Source: Idiomarina sp. UBA6142 (GTDB lineage: Bacteria > Pseudomonadota > Gammaproteobacteria > Enterobacterales > Alteromonadaceae). From it: a DNA stretch of 13,141 nucleotides. The position numbers were made by a program, and so were the translations under genes. Shown here one piece after another: positions 1 through 7,049 of this stretch. Numbering within the stretch: the stretch's first letter is position 1; each line of letters opens with the position of its first letter. A model generated the notes under the pieces. It was not told where the DNA came from, did not search any database, and saw nothing but the letters and a program-made list of their open reading frames with translations. Location of the stretch: contig DIVC01000049.1 of assembly GCA_002423905.1 (NCBI GenBank), positions 10,891 to 24,031 on the forward strand, given 5' to 3'.

Positions 1-293
1 GGGTCAATGCCATAATGGCTATAAAAACGTTGGTCTTCGGTGGCGAGAAATGCATCTATTAAAGGTTGCGGAATATCGTCTAATTTAAGCGGAATTCGAC
101 GCACTTCACCAAACTGGGCGATGAGTTCACCGTCAGCTGAATAAACTTGCATAGGTGTTTGTAAACGAACGTCTTTTAGTTCTTCAACCGAGGGTAATTC
201 AGCTTTGAAATAAAGATATAACCCAGTAGTCGTCAGTAATCCCGCGACCATTAAGCCGAGAAAGCCGTACAATGACCACTTTAAGAATTTCAC
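1..293 (-). CDS. mrcA: Penicillin-binding protein 1A, N-terminal part (cut by window edge)
   Basis: Bifunctional class A penicillin-binding protein that polymerises and cross-links peptidoglycan in the periplasm, anchored in the inner membrane. Only the first 97 codons are in the window. Visible are a short cytoplasmic start, a membrane segment at about residues 7-29, and the opening of the glycosyltransferase family 51 domain. The conserved stretch ATEDQRFYSHYGID (residues 84-97) carries the expected catalytic Glu86, as in E. coli PBP1A (ATEDSRFYEHHGVD). The start is GTG; two GTG codons lie in tandem (296-294 and 293-291). The second has an AGGTG ribosome binding site six bases upstream, so 293 is preferred. 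The gene is divergent from pilM, a common arrangement in Gammaproteobacteria. PBP1B is less likely given the sequence after the membrane segment. Confidence 0.93.
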   Translation of the reverse strand, partial: MKFLKWSLYGFLGLMVAGLLTTTGLYLYFKAELPSVEELKDVRLQTPMQVYSADGELIAQFGEVRRIPLKLDDIPQPLIDAFLATEDQRFYSHYGID

Positions 294-330
294 CACAAAC
301 ACCTTTGGCGGTTGCTATCAGTCGCCGCTT

Positions 331-336
331 ATTATA
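331..336 (-). promoter_or_regulatory. Candidate -10 element for mrcA
   Basis: On the minus strand these six bases read TATAAT, a perfect sigma-70 -10 element, 38 bases before the mrcA GTG. The best upstream -35 match (TTATGA, 18-base spacer, 355-360) is poor, so this is only a candidate. The surrounding bases are AT-rich, as expected of a divergent promoter region. Confidence 0.45.
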
Positions 337-375
337 GAAAGTTAACGATAAGAATCATAATACTTAATTAAGCAT

Positions 376-391
376 TGCAAAGGCCTTTGCA
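376..391. promoter_or_regulatory. Perfect 16-bp palindrome, possible operator between mrcA and pilM
   Basis: The sequence TGCAAAGGCCTTTGCA is identical to its reverse complement over all 16 bases. It sits in the divergent mrcA/pilM region and its right half overlaps the predicted pilM -35 element (387-392). The symmetry and position fit a dimeric regulator's binding site, but I do not recognise the motif as that of a named regulator. Confidence 0.4.
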
Positions 392-416
392 CTAAGCTTA
401 CATTTATGCGTACTAT
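387..416 (+). promoter_or_regulatory. Candidate sigma-70 promoter for pilMNOPQ
   Basis: A TTGCAC (387-392) and a TACTAT (411-416) are separated by 18 bases. The -10 matches consensus at four of six positions and the -35 at three, so the promoter would be modest and possibly activator dependent. It would place transcription start near 423, about 55 bases before the pilM start. A GATC site (417-420) directly follows the -10. Confidence 0.4.
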
Positions 417-477
417 GATCATCGGCATAGAACATAATTAATAATACATGCCATTATACTCCAGATGGGAGAGAGTT

Positions 478-1548
478 ATGGGGTTGTTTGGTTTTGGCAA
501 AACGCCTGGCCTCGGTATCGATATTGCCAGTGATGCCATCCGAGCTATTGAGTTGCTTCCGACCGCGGACAGTTACACGGTGTCCCGCGTCGGCTCTGTG
601 GTGCTGCCGAAAAAACTAATCGTTGATGATGAAATCACCGATTTGGCAATACTCAGCAAAGCCATCACCCAACTGCGTAAGCAAACCGGCTCTTCGGTAA
701 AGCAGGTGGTTGCCTCGGTATCAGGTAATCAAGCGATCTCCAAACAAATACTGATGGCTGCTGATTTAGATGATGAGGCCATTGCTGAAAAAATTGAAAC
801 TGAAGCGGAAGCGCTCATACCATTTCCCATTGCTGAAGTGCGCTATGATTTCGAGAGTTTAGGTGAGCATGCCACTATGGCAGGACAACAGCGTGTATTA
901 GTCACCGCCACCCGCACCATCAGTGTCGATACCCGCGTGCAAGCGCTGGAAGATGCAGGCTTCAAAACCCAGGTCATGGATGTCGATAATCAAGCAATTT
1001 TGCGCGCTTGTGACCACTTACTTCCCCATTTAGCTCCTGAAATTGTCGCCAGCCAACACCCTATTTTGGTGCTTGATATCGGCTACTCGGCAATACAACT
1101 TATCGTTATTCAGCAAGGTGAAGTGCTGTTCACTCGTTTTCAAAGCGGCGGGTTGAACAACCTGCTCGGCACGATCGATGATAATGGCAGCTTGGATCAC
1201 GGCCAGCTCATGGCCAAGTTACGCGCCAATGAAACTGAAACTATTCCTGAATTAGTGTTACACGATTTTCTTGCCAGTATGGCAGCGCAGGTCACTCGAG
1301 GCATTCAAATTTTTCAAAGTAACTCTTCAGAAAAGGAATTTGCTGGCATTGTGGTCATCAACGCTGGTGCCACCCTACCTTTAATGCTCGATTCCATTCG
1401 CAAGCAGGTTGCAGTGCCCGTATTGCCACTGAACCCGTTTGACCATTTCGCCCTGCCCGATAAACTCACCCATTTTCAGAATCAGGGGCCGGTTTTTGTT
1501 GAGGCCATTGGGTTGGCATTACGGAGCTTTGTCCCATGGCACATGTAA
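478..1548 (+). CDS. pilM: Type IV pilus assembly protein PilM
   Basis: Cytoplasmic actin/FtsA-like ATPase-fold protein that binds the PilN N-terminus and links the pilus motor to the PilNOP inner-membrane complex. The fold is visible as GLGIDIASDAIRAIEL near residues 9-24 (phosphate-1 region), ILVLDIGYSAIQLIVI near 196-211 (phosphate-2), and VVINAGATLPLML near 292. That last motif has Ala-Gly where many relatives have Gly-Gly, a small departure whose effect is unknown. Length is 356 residues, normal for the family. I chose ATG 478 because a purine-rich GGGAGAGAG stands just before it and the family motif follows at once. An in-frame ATG at 448 would add ten residues (MPLYSRWERV) and has no evident ribosome binding site. 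First gene of the pil operon. Confidence 0.93.
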   Translation: MGLFGFGKTPGLGIDIASDAIRAIELLPTADSYTVSRVGSVVLPKKLIVDDEITDLAILSKAITQLRKQTGSSVKQVVASVSGNQAISKQILMAADLDDEAIAEKIETEAEALIPFPIAEVRYDFESLGEHATMAGQQRVLVTATRTISVDTRVQALEDAGFKTQVMDVDNQAILRACDHLLPHLAPEIVASQHPILVLDIGYSAIQLIVIQQGEVLFTRFQSGGLNNLLGTIDDNGSLDHGQLMAKLRANETETIPELVLHDFLASMAAQVTRGIQIFQSNSSEKEFAGIVVINAGATLPLMLDSIRKQVAVPVLPLNPFDHFALPDKLTHFQNQGPVFVEAIGLALRSFVPWHM

Positions 1549-2108
1549 ACCTGCTGCCGTGGCGCGAAACGGCGAAACAACGAGCGAAACAACAATTTGC
1601 TATCCATGCCGGCATCGCCATAGGGGTCGCAGCCTTAGTGGTGGTCATTACCTATATGGTTATTGGTGACCTTAAGCAGCAGCAGCGAAACCGTAACACC
1701 TTCATGCAAAGCCAGATTTCTATGCTGGATAGTCAGATTGCTGAAATTGCTGAAATTAATAAGCAAAAAGATCAAATCATCAACCGCATGAAATTGATTC
1801 AACAGTTGCACCAAGACCGCAACACCGCCATCACCATTTTTAACGAATTGGCTACTCGCACACCCGATGGCATTTTCCTCACCAGTGTCGATAAAAAAGG
1901 CCATGTATTAACCCTCCAAGGGCGCAGCGTATCGAACAATCAAGTGGCTGAGTTTTTGCGGATGCTAAAAGAGTCACCCATATTTGAACGACCCGACATT
2001 CGTCAAGTGATCAGCGATAGAGCCCCCGCTGCCGGCGGTGAGCAAATGAGTGCGTTCACGGTCATCGTAACCATCACGGCAACCAGAGCAGAGGTGCAGC
2101 CGCAATGA
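1536..2108 (+). CDS. pilN: Type IV pilus assembly protein PilN
   Basis: Bitopic inner-membrane protein of the type IV pilus alignment complex. The cytoplasmic N-terminus carries NLLPWRE (residues 5-11), the conserved segment that docks into PilM. A single membrane helix follows at about residues 21-43, then a probable coiled coil (roughly 45-95, rich in Gln, Glu and Lys), then the periplasmic ferredoxin-like domain that pairs with PilO. Length 190 residues is typical. The start overlaps the pilM end by 13 bases, and the position of the docking motif fixes it. The tight overlap suggests coupled translation of the two binding partners. Confidence 0.95.
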   Translation: MAHVNLLPWRETAKQRAKQQFAIHAGIAIGVAALVVVITYMVIGDLKQQQRNRNTFMQSQISMLDSQIAEIAEINKQKDQIINRMKLIQQLHQDRNTAITIFNELATRTPDGIFLTSVDKKGHVLTLQGRSVSNNQVAEFLRMLKESPIFERPDIRQVISDRAPAAGGEQMSAFTVIVTITATRAEVQPQ

Positions 2109-2695
2109 GCACAATGAATTTGAACGAACTCGATATCAATGAACTGCCGTTTTGGCCGGCGCCATTTCGTATCGTGGTGCTGGTGATTATTGCGGCCATC
2201 GTGCTTGGCTTAGGCCATTATTTTGTCATCGCTGATCAAGTCAAAGCTTATAACAGAGAGCAAGCCCGCGAAAAAACCTTGCGTAATGATTACCGGACCA
2301 AGTATCAAACCGCTGTGAATCTGCCCGAATACCGCAAACAATTAGCGCAGTTGACTGGTGATCTTGAAACGCTCTTAGCGATGCTCCCCAACGACGATGA
2401 AACACCAAAACTCATTGATGACATTACCGCTGTTGGTATGCAAAGTGGATTGAATTTTGATCGTATAGAGTGGATATCGCCGCAGTCACGTGAGTTTTAC
2501 ACTGCGCTGCCAATGCGTATTGAGTTACGCGGTAATTACCACCAAATTGGCAGTTTTGTCGGTAAAATTGCCGGTCTTCACCGCATTATCAGTGTCAAAG
2601 ATTTCAATTTACTGGTGCGTGATGAAAGTGGCACACTCAATTTATCTATCAGTGCTGAAACCTATCGGCAACAAACCTTGAGGGCGAGCAAATGA
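2105..2695 (+). CDS. pilO: Type IV pilus assembly protein PilO
   Basis: Inner-membrane partner of PilN; the two form a periplasmic heterodimer that binds the PilP lipoprotein. A short cytoplasmic N-terminus ending in PFWPAPFR is followed by one membrane helix at about residues 22-41, a charged coiled-coil stretch (about 45-100), and a C-terminal ferredoxin-like domain with the typical ELRGNYHQIGSFVGKIAGLHRII segment shape (residues about 138-160). Length 196 residues is normal. The ATG overlaps the pilN stop as ATGA (2105-2108), indicating translational coupling. A second Met at residue 4 is possible but less likely given the overlap pattern. Confidence 0.95.
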   Translation: MSTMNLNELDINELPFWPAPFRIVVLVIIAAIVLGLGHYFVIADQVKAYNREQAREKTLRNDYRTKYQTAVNLPEYRKQLAQLTGDLETLLAMLPNDDETPKLIDDITAVGMQSGLNFDRIEWISPQSREFYTALPMRIELRGNYHQIGSFVGKIAGLHRIISVKDFNLLVRDESGTLNLSISAETYRQQTLRASK

Positions 2696-3234
2696 CGCGC
2701 CTCTCATGGGTGGTCCTAGCGCTCGGCAGCGCGGCGGTGCTCAGCGCATGTTCGCCGGCGAGCAATAGTGACCTAGAACAGTATATGGCCGAGGTACAAC
2801 GCGCCAGCGTGGCCGGCATTCCGCCATTGCCGGAACTCCCTGAACTGGCGCGGGTGCACTATACCGGCGATCAAAAACGGAATCCATTTCAGCGCCAAGC
2901 TATGCGCGCTGTGGTACGCAACAATGATAGCCGCAACTGCCCACAACCTGATCTCAAACGGGCTCGGGTCGCGTTAGAAAGTTTCTCTCTCGAGCAACTC
3001 ACCTTTACTGGCACCCTGCGCAGTGGTGATAGCGGTTATACCGCTTTGGTTATGAGTAATGACGGGCGCTTACACCGAGTGAATCGGGGCGATTACATGG
3101 GTCCCAATTACGGCCGCGTAAGTGCCGTGACACCGCAACAAATTGACATCCGTGAATGGGTGCCAACCGGCGACGGTTGTTGGCAACAGCGTGATGCCGA
3201 ATTGCGCATCAGTATTTCGCAAAGGAGTTTTTAG
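2692..3234 (+). CDS. pilP: Type IV pilus lipoprotein PilP
   Basis: Inner-membrane lipoprotein that bridges the PilN/PilO heterodimer and the N0/N1 domains of the PilQ secretin. A lipoprotein signal peptide is visible with lipobox LSAC and lipidated Cys20. An unstructured linker follows, then KRNPFQ, then the beta-sandwich domain with LESFSLEQLTFTGTL (about residues 101-115) and a final GDGCWQQRDAELRISI. Two further Cys (in NCPQPD and GDGCW) could pair in the periplasm; that is inference. Length 180 residues matches the family. The start overlaps the pilO stop as ATGA (2692-2695). Confidence 0.95.
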   Translation: MTRLSWVVLALGSAAVLSACSPASNSDLEQYMAEVQRASVAGIPPLPELPELARVHYTGDQKRNPFQRQAMRAVVRNNDSRNCPQPDLKRARVALESFSLEQLTFTGTLRSGDSGYTALVMSNDGRLHRVNRGDYMGPNYGRVSAVTPQQIDIREWVPTGDGCWQQRDAELRISISQRSF

Positions 3235-3236
3235 TT

Positions 3237-5291
3237 ATGACGCAGCTATTTCGCTCGCTCTTGTTGATGGTTCTATTGCCCATATCTGTGTTGGCAAATG
3301 AACTGGTCCGCGTCGAACAAGTTCCTTTAGCAAATGATCGCTTCAACCTTGAAGCGCATTTCAAAGGCCGTGTTGATGCCCCTATTGTGCGCCGAACCAC
3401 TGACCCAAATGTGCATGAATTTCTGCTCTTAGGAACCTCCAGCGCCGCCGGTTCTGGCCTGTTAGCTCTGGGTGACCACCCACTCCTGGAAAAAGTTGAA
3501 CTGGAACAACAACGTGATGACTTGTTATTGCGGGTAACCACACAACAGCCATTAGAGCATTTATTGAGCCGTTCAAAAGACGTCATGGTATTAGTATTTG
3601 TTGCTTCCGACAAAATCCCTGATGCGCGTCAAGCGCCGTTGCGGCAAACTCAACAGGCCGAGCAAAAGCAGCCAGAGCAACCGAAACAGCAAGCTAAAGT
3701 GACCACTCAAGGTCAAGCACGAAGTGCAGCAGCTAGCCTAACCAACGTTGATTTTACCCGTTTACCAAACGATGTTGGCTTGCTGCGAATTGCCCTCAAC
3801 AACGCTGATGCTGAGCATGAAGCGCGTGCTTCGGGGCGGCGACTAGAATTGACTTTGTTCGATACTAAGTTGCCGGAAGAGCTTCTCTATGTCTTAGATG
3901 TAAGCCAATTCGCAACACCGGTAGCACATATCGAAACCTTCCGTGAAGGGCGCAATACCCGTATCGTGGTAACCGGTAAAACCGAATTTAGACACCAACT
4001 GGAACAGATTGATAATGAACTTAATTTGAAACTGTTTACTGTGAGCCGTAATAGCCAAACTGAGCATATTGCTGGGGCACAAAAACCTATTTCACTAAAC
4101 TTCCAAGATGTTCCAGTACGCCAGTTATTACAAATCCTTGCTGAAGAGAATCAACTCAACCTAGTTGCCAGTGAGTCAGTGAGCGGTAACATTACGCTGC
4201 GCTTAGAAAATGTACCATGGGAACGCGCTCTGCAAACCATTTTGCGGGTGAAAGGTCTCGATAAGCGAATCGATGATAATATCCTGATGGTAGCGCCAGC
4301 TGCCGAACTTGCGCAGCGTGAACAGCAAGAGCTGGAAGCCAGCCAACGGATGACTGAATTAGCCCCGCTTGAATCATCATACGTACAAATCAATTATGCC
4401 AAAGCAGCTGAAATCGCATCGATTTTGCGTACCGAAAGTTCAGACCTATTATCAGCACGCGGTGCAGTGACTGTCGACGAACGTACCAACACGCTTTTAG
4501 TGCGTGATACAGCAGCGCAAATTGACAACGTGAAAGCGATGGTAGCGGTGTTGGATGTGCCGGTCAGACAGGTCATTATTGAAGCACGTATGGTCACCGT
4601 CCGCGATAACATCAGTGACGATCTCGGCATTAGTTGGGGTGTTTCTAATACCGGTGGTAGTTCACCAGCAGTGTTTGGCTCAGGCAGCACCGTCGATAGC
4701 GGTTTTAACGTGAACTTGCCGGTCGCAGCGCCAGCCGCAACTTTTGGCATGCAAGTTGCCAAACTCGCCGATGGTCGCTTACTTGATCTTGAATTATCCG
4801 CGCTGGAACGCGAAGGTAAAGGCGAGATTATTGCTAGCCCACGGATTACCACGGCCAACCAAAAAGAAGCCTACATTGAACAAGGTACCGAGATTCCTTA
4901 TGTGGAAAGCTCCAGCTCTGGTGCCACCTCGGTACAGTTCAAAAAAGCCGTATTAGGGCTACGTGTTACCCCGCAGATCACGCCTGATAACCGTGTGATC
5001 ATGGACTTAGTGATCACCCAAAATACCCGTGGTGAAACCGTGACTACCCCAACCGGTCCGGCGGTATCTATCGATACCCAAGAAATCGGTACCCAAGTGC
5101 TGGTAGAAAGCGGTGAAACCATTGTATTGGGCGGTATCTATCAACAGCAAATTTTGAACGATATTACTAAGGTGCCATTGCTTGGAGACATTCCATATGT
5201 TGGCGTGCTGTTCCGCAATGAAAGCCGTATTCATGAGAAGCGTGAACTGCTGATTTTCGTCACCCCGCGAATTGTTAGCAATACGCCGTAA
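3237..5291 (+). CDS. pilQ: Type IV pilus secretin PilQ
   Basis: Outer-membrane secretin forming the channel through which the type IV pilus passes, and in competent species the DNA uptake port. The 684 residues show a Sec signal peptide (1-20, SVLA cut before NE), a first AMIN domain (about 22-122), a Gln-rich linker (about 130-160), and a second AMIN domain (about 168-271). Then come the secretin/TonB short N-terminal domain from about 283, the secretin N1 domain (about 382-450) and the secretin barrel (about 455-680). The barrel ends with VPLLGDIPYVGVLF and ELLIFVTPRIV, the secretin signature. AMIN domains bind peptidoglycan, which fits the neighbouring divergent mrcA. The start has a clear AAGGAG (3222-3227) nine bases upstream and lies two bases after the pilP stop. 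Last gene of the pil operon. Confidence 0.96.
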   Translation: MTQLFRSLLLMVLLPISVLANELVRVEQVPLANDRFNLEAHFKGRVDAPIVRRTTDPNVHEFLLLGTSSAAGSGLLALGDHPLLEKVELEQQRDDLLLRVTTQQPLEHLLSRSKDVMVLVFVASDKIPDARQAPLRQTQQAEQKQPEQPKQQAKVTTQGQARSAAASLTNVDFTRLPNDVGLLRIALNNADAEHEARASGRRLELTLFDTKLPEELLYVLDVSQFATPVAHIETFREGRNTRIVVTGKTEFRHQLEQIDNELNLKLFTVSRNSQTEHIAGAQKPISLNFQDVPVRQLLQILAEENQLNLVASESVSGNITLRLENVPWERALQTILRVKGLDKRIDDNILMVAPAAELAQREQQELEASQRMTELAPLESSYVQINYAKAAEIASILRTESSDLLSARGAVTVDERTNTLLVRDTAAQIDNVKAMVAVLDVPVRQVIIEARMVTVRDNISDDLGISWGVSNTGGSSPAVFGSGSTVDSGFNVNLPVAAPAATFGMQVAKLADGRLLDLELSALEREGKGEIIASPRITTANQKEAYIEQGTEIPYVESSSSGATSVQFKKAVLGLRVTPQITPDNRVIMDLVITQNTRGETVTTPTGPAVSIDTQEIGTQVLVESGETIVLGGIYQQQILNDITKVPLLGDIPYVGVLFRNESRIHEKRELLIFVTPRIVSNTP

Positions 5292-5294
5292 GCC

Positions 5295-5323
5295 TTGCGT
5301 AAAGAGCTGTGACTTGCGATAAT
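5295..5323 (+). promoter_or_regulatory. aroK: Candidate promoter for the aroK operon
   Basis: TTGCGT (5295-5300) and GATAAT (5318-5323) are spaced by 17 bases, with the -10 matching consensus at five of six positions and the -35 at three. The -10 lies inside a small inverted repeat GCGAT-A-ATCGC (5316-5326) that could serve as an operator. Transcription would begin near 5330, giving a leader of almost 90 bases. Confidence 0.4.
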
Positions 5324-5389
5324 CGCCCATCTTTTTTTCGTTGGGTTAAGGAAGGTCAGCAGACACTCCAGATTCCGTGAGTCACAGCT
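5305..5389. repeat. Long-range inverted repeat upstream of aroK
   Basis: AGCTGTGACT (5305-5314) and AGTCACAGCT (5380-5389) are exact reverse complements, 65 bases apart. The pairing extends inward as RNA through two G-U pairs and then C-G and G-C (5315-5318 with 5376-5379), making a stem of 14 pairs. Only transcripts reading through from pilQ, not those from the promoter candidate near 5323, would contain both arms. A run of seven T (5332-5338) lies in the loop. Confidence 0.5.
5316..5338 (+). terminator. Weak terminator-like element after pilQ
   Basis: A short stem GCGA/TCGC with a TAA loop (5316-5326) is followed after five bases by seven T (5332-5338). The stem is too short and the T run too far away for a confident intrinsic terminator. 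It is the only such candidate between the pil genes and aroK, so read-through from pilQ into aroK is quite possible. Confidence 0.25.
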
Positions 5390-5417
5390 ATTTAATTGAG
5401 TGAAGTAAAGCAACACT

Positions 5418-5936
5418 ATGGCTGAAAAACGTAATATCTTTCTAATCGGCCCCATGGGCGCCGGTAAAAGCACTATCGGTCGGCAATTAGCCCGCCAACT
5501 CCACCTTGAATTCTTTGATTCTGATGCTGAAATTGAACGCCGCACCGGTGCCGATATCGCCTGGGTGTTCGAACTTGAGGGTGAAGAAGGTTTTCGCCAA
5601 CGCGAAGAAAAAGTCATTGAAGAACTCACTGAGAACACTGGCATTGTGCTAGCTACCGGCGGTGGTTCTATTCTCAGTAAAGAGAGTCGTAATCGATTAT
5701 CGGCCCGTGGTATTGTGGTGTATCTGCAAACCACGATTGATAAGCAGCTTGCTCGTACCCAGCGTGACAAACGCAGGCCACTGATTGCCGAGGCGGAAAA
5801 TCCGCGTGAAGTGCTCGAAGAATTGGCTGATTCGCGGAATGCACTGTATGAAGAAATTGCTGACATCGTAGTTCGTACCGATGAACAGAGCACAAAAATA
5901 GTGATTGACGAGATCATCGAAAAAGTCGGCTTATAA
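5418..5936 (+). CDS. aroK: Shikimate kinase I
   Basis: Cytoplasmic enzyme that phosphorylates shikimate to shikimate 3-phosphate with ATP, the fifth step of the shikimate pathway to aromatic amino acids and folate. The P-loop GPMGAGKST is at residues 11-19. The shikimate-binding residues expected for the family are present: Asp36 in FDSD, Arg60 in GFRQRE, and the GGG at 81-83. The lid arginine region DKRRPL is at 117-122. Length 172 residues is nearly that of E. coli AroK (173), and the N-terminus [20 protein letters not shown] matches it almost exactly, which fixes the start despite a weak ribosome binding site. It is followed 15 bases later by aroB, the usual pairing. Confidence 0.98.
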   Translation: MAEKRNIFLIGPMGAGKSTIGRQLARQLHLEFFDSDAEIERRTGADIAWVFELEGEEGFRQREEKVIEELTENTGIVLATGGGSILSKESRNRLSARGIVVYLQTTIDKQLARTQRDKRRPLIAEAENPREVLEELADSRNALYEEIADIVVRTDEQSTKIVIDEIIEKVGL

Positions 5937-5951
5937 ACTGCGGAGGCGCTC

Positions 5952-7049
5952 ATGCACAATTCCACGCAACAGATTGATCAGGTTGTTACCGTGGGTTTGG
6001 ATGAGCGCAGTTATCCGATAGTGATTGGTCATGGTCTACTCGCGCAGCTTGAACAGCATTTCCCCAAACTACCCAAACAAATTCTGATTATTTCCAACCC
6101 AACCGTTGCTGAGCTTTATTTACCGGCGGTAGAACAAGCACTTACCCATCACCAACTGGTAGTTCACCTGATCGGTGATGGCGAGCACTATAAAAGCCTC
6201 CAGCACTACACCGAAGTCATGGATACTCTCATTGCACGCGGCTTTAACCGCGATTGCGCCATTGTTGCGCTCGGTGGTGGGGTGGTCGGTGACCTGGCCG
6301 GATTTGTTGCAGCGACCTATCAACGCGGTGTAGCGTTTTATCAAATTCCAACCACCTTATTGGCCCAAGTTGATTCCTCAGTGGGCGGTAAAACGGCAGT
6401 CAATCATCCCGGCGGTAAAAACCTAATCGGTGCGTTTTATCAGCCACAAGCTGTACTCATTGATTCGAATTGTTTGCTCACGCTAACTGACCGCGATTAC
6501 GCCTGCGGGCTGGCTGAGATCATTAAATACGGCATTATTTATGATACCGACTTCTTTGTTTGGCTTGAGCAACATGCTGACGACCTAGTTGCGCGTGACC
6601 GCACAATGGTGAGCTACGCCATCGCGCGTAGTTGCCAAATCAAAGCGGCTATTGTTGCCGCTGATGAAACCGAACAAGGTGTGCGGGCCTTGCTGAATCT
6701 CGGGCACACCTTTGGCCATGCTATAGAAGCGCACGATTATCAGCAGTGGCGTCATGGCGAAGCGGTCGCCGTCGGCATCATCATTGCGACTCAATTTATG
6801 CTGCAGCAGCAGCAATTAAGCACTAGCGATGCCACCCGTATTACTGGCCTAATTCGCCGCTGCGGGCTACCAACGAAGCCCCCAGCCATGCCACTAGAGA
6901 GCTGGCAGAGCTACATGCAACGCGATAAAAAAGTCAAAGCTGGGCAACTGCGGCTGGTACTGCCAACGGCTATTGGTGCCGCTGAACTACGGGTCGTTAG
7001 CGACTGGACCAGCGTTTACCAGGCCATTCAGGCAGCAAGCCATGACTAA
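5952..7049 (+). CDS. aroB: 3-dehydroquinate synthase
   Basis: NAD- and metal-dependent enzyme that cyclises DAHP to 3-dehydroquinate, the second step of the shikimate pathway, in the cytoplasm. The nucleotide-binding LGGGVVGDLAGFVAATYQRG and the active-site stretch IPTTLLAQVDSSVGGKTAVN are intact. The metal ligands expected from E. coli (Glu184, His247, His264) appear as Glu189 in CGLAEIIKYG, His252 in NLGHTFGH and His268 in WRHGEAV. Length 365 residues is normal. A strong GGAGG (5942-5946) precedes the ATG. The end overlaps dam by eight bases with no damX between them, unlike E. coli. Confidence 0.98.
   Translation: MHNSTQQIDQVVTVGLDERSYPIVIGHGLLAQLEQHFPKLPKQILIISNPTVAELYLPAVEQALTHHQLVVHLIGDGEHYKSLQHYTEVMDTLIARGFNRDCAIVALGGGVVGDLAGFVAATYQRGVAFYQIPTTLLAQVDSSVGGKTAVNHPGGKNLIGAFYQPQAVLIDSNCLLTLTDRDYACGLAEIIKYGIIYDTDFFVWLEQHADDLVARDRTMVSYAIARSCQIKAAIVAADETEQGVRALLNLGHTFGHAIEAHDYQQWRHGEAVAVGIIIATQFMLQQQQLSTSDATRITGLIRRCGLPTKPPAMPLESWQSYMQRDKKVKAGQLRLVLPTAIGAAELRVVSDWTSVYQAIQAASHD

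Noticed and set aside
3209..3613. A 134-codon minus-strand frame across the pilP-pilQ junction
   Set aside because: It is opposite the well-supported PilQ signal peptide and first AMIN domain and resembles no known protein.
4394..4858. A 154-codon minus-strand frame inside pilQ
   Set aside because: Low-complexity Ser/Thr/Ala translation lying opposite the PilQ secretin region; no motif and no ribosome binding site.
5231..5965. A 244-codon open frame on the minus strand covering all of aroK
   Set aside because: It is antisense to a near-perfect AroK, is Ser/Arg-rich without any domain, and has no supporting start signal; it is a shadow of aroK codon usage.
6800..6814. CAG repeat in aroB as a phase-variable tract
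   Set aside because: Only a few in-frame units encoding glutamine; changes in unit number would not shift the frame, and the protein is otherwise normal.
6973..7041. Longer dam start at 6973
   Set aside because: The extra 23 residues come from aroB coding sequence in another frame, whereas Dam homology begins right after ATG 7042.
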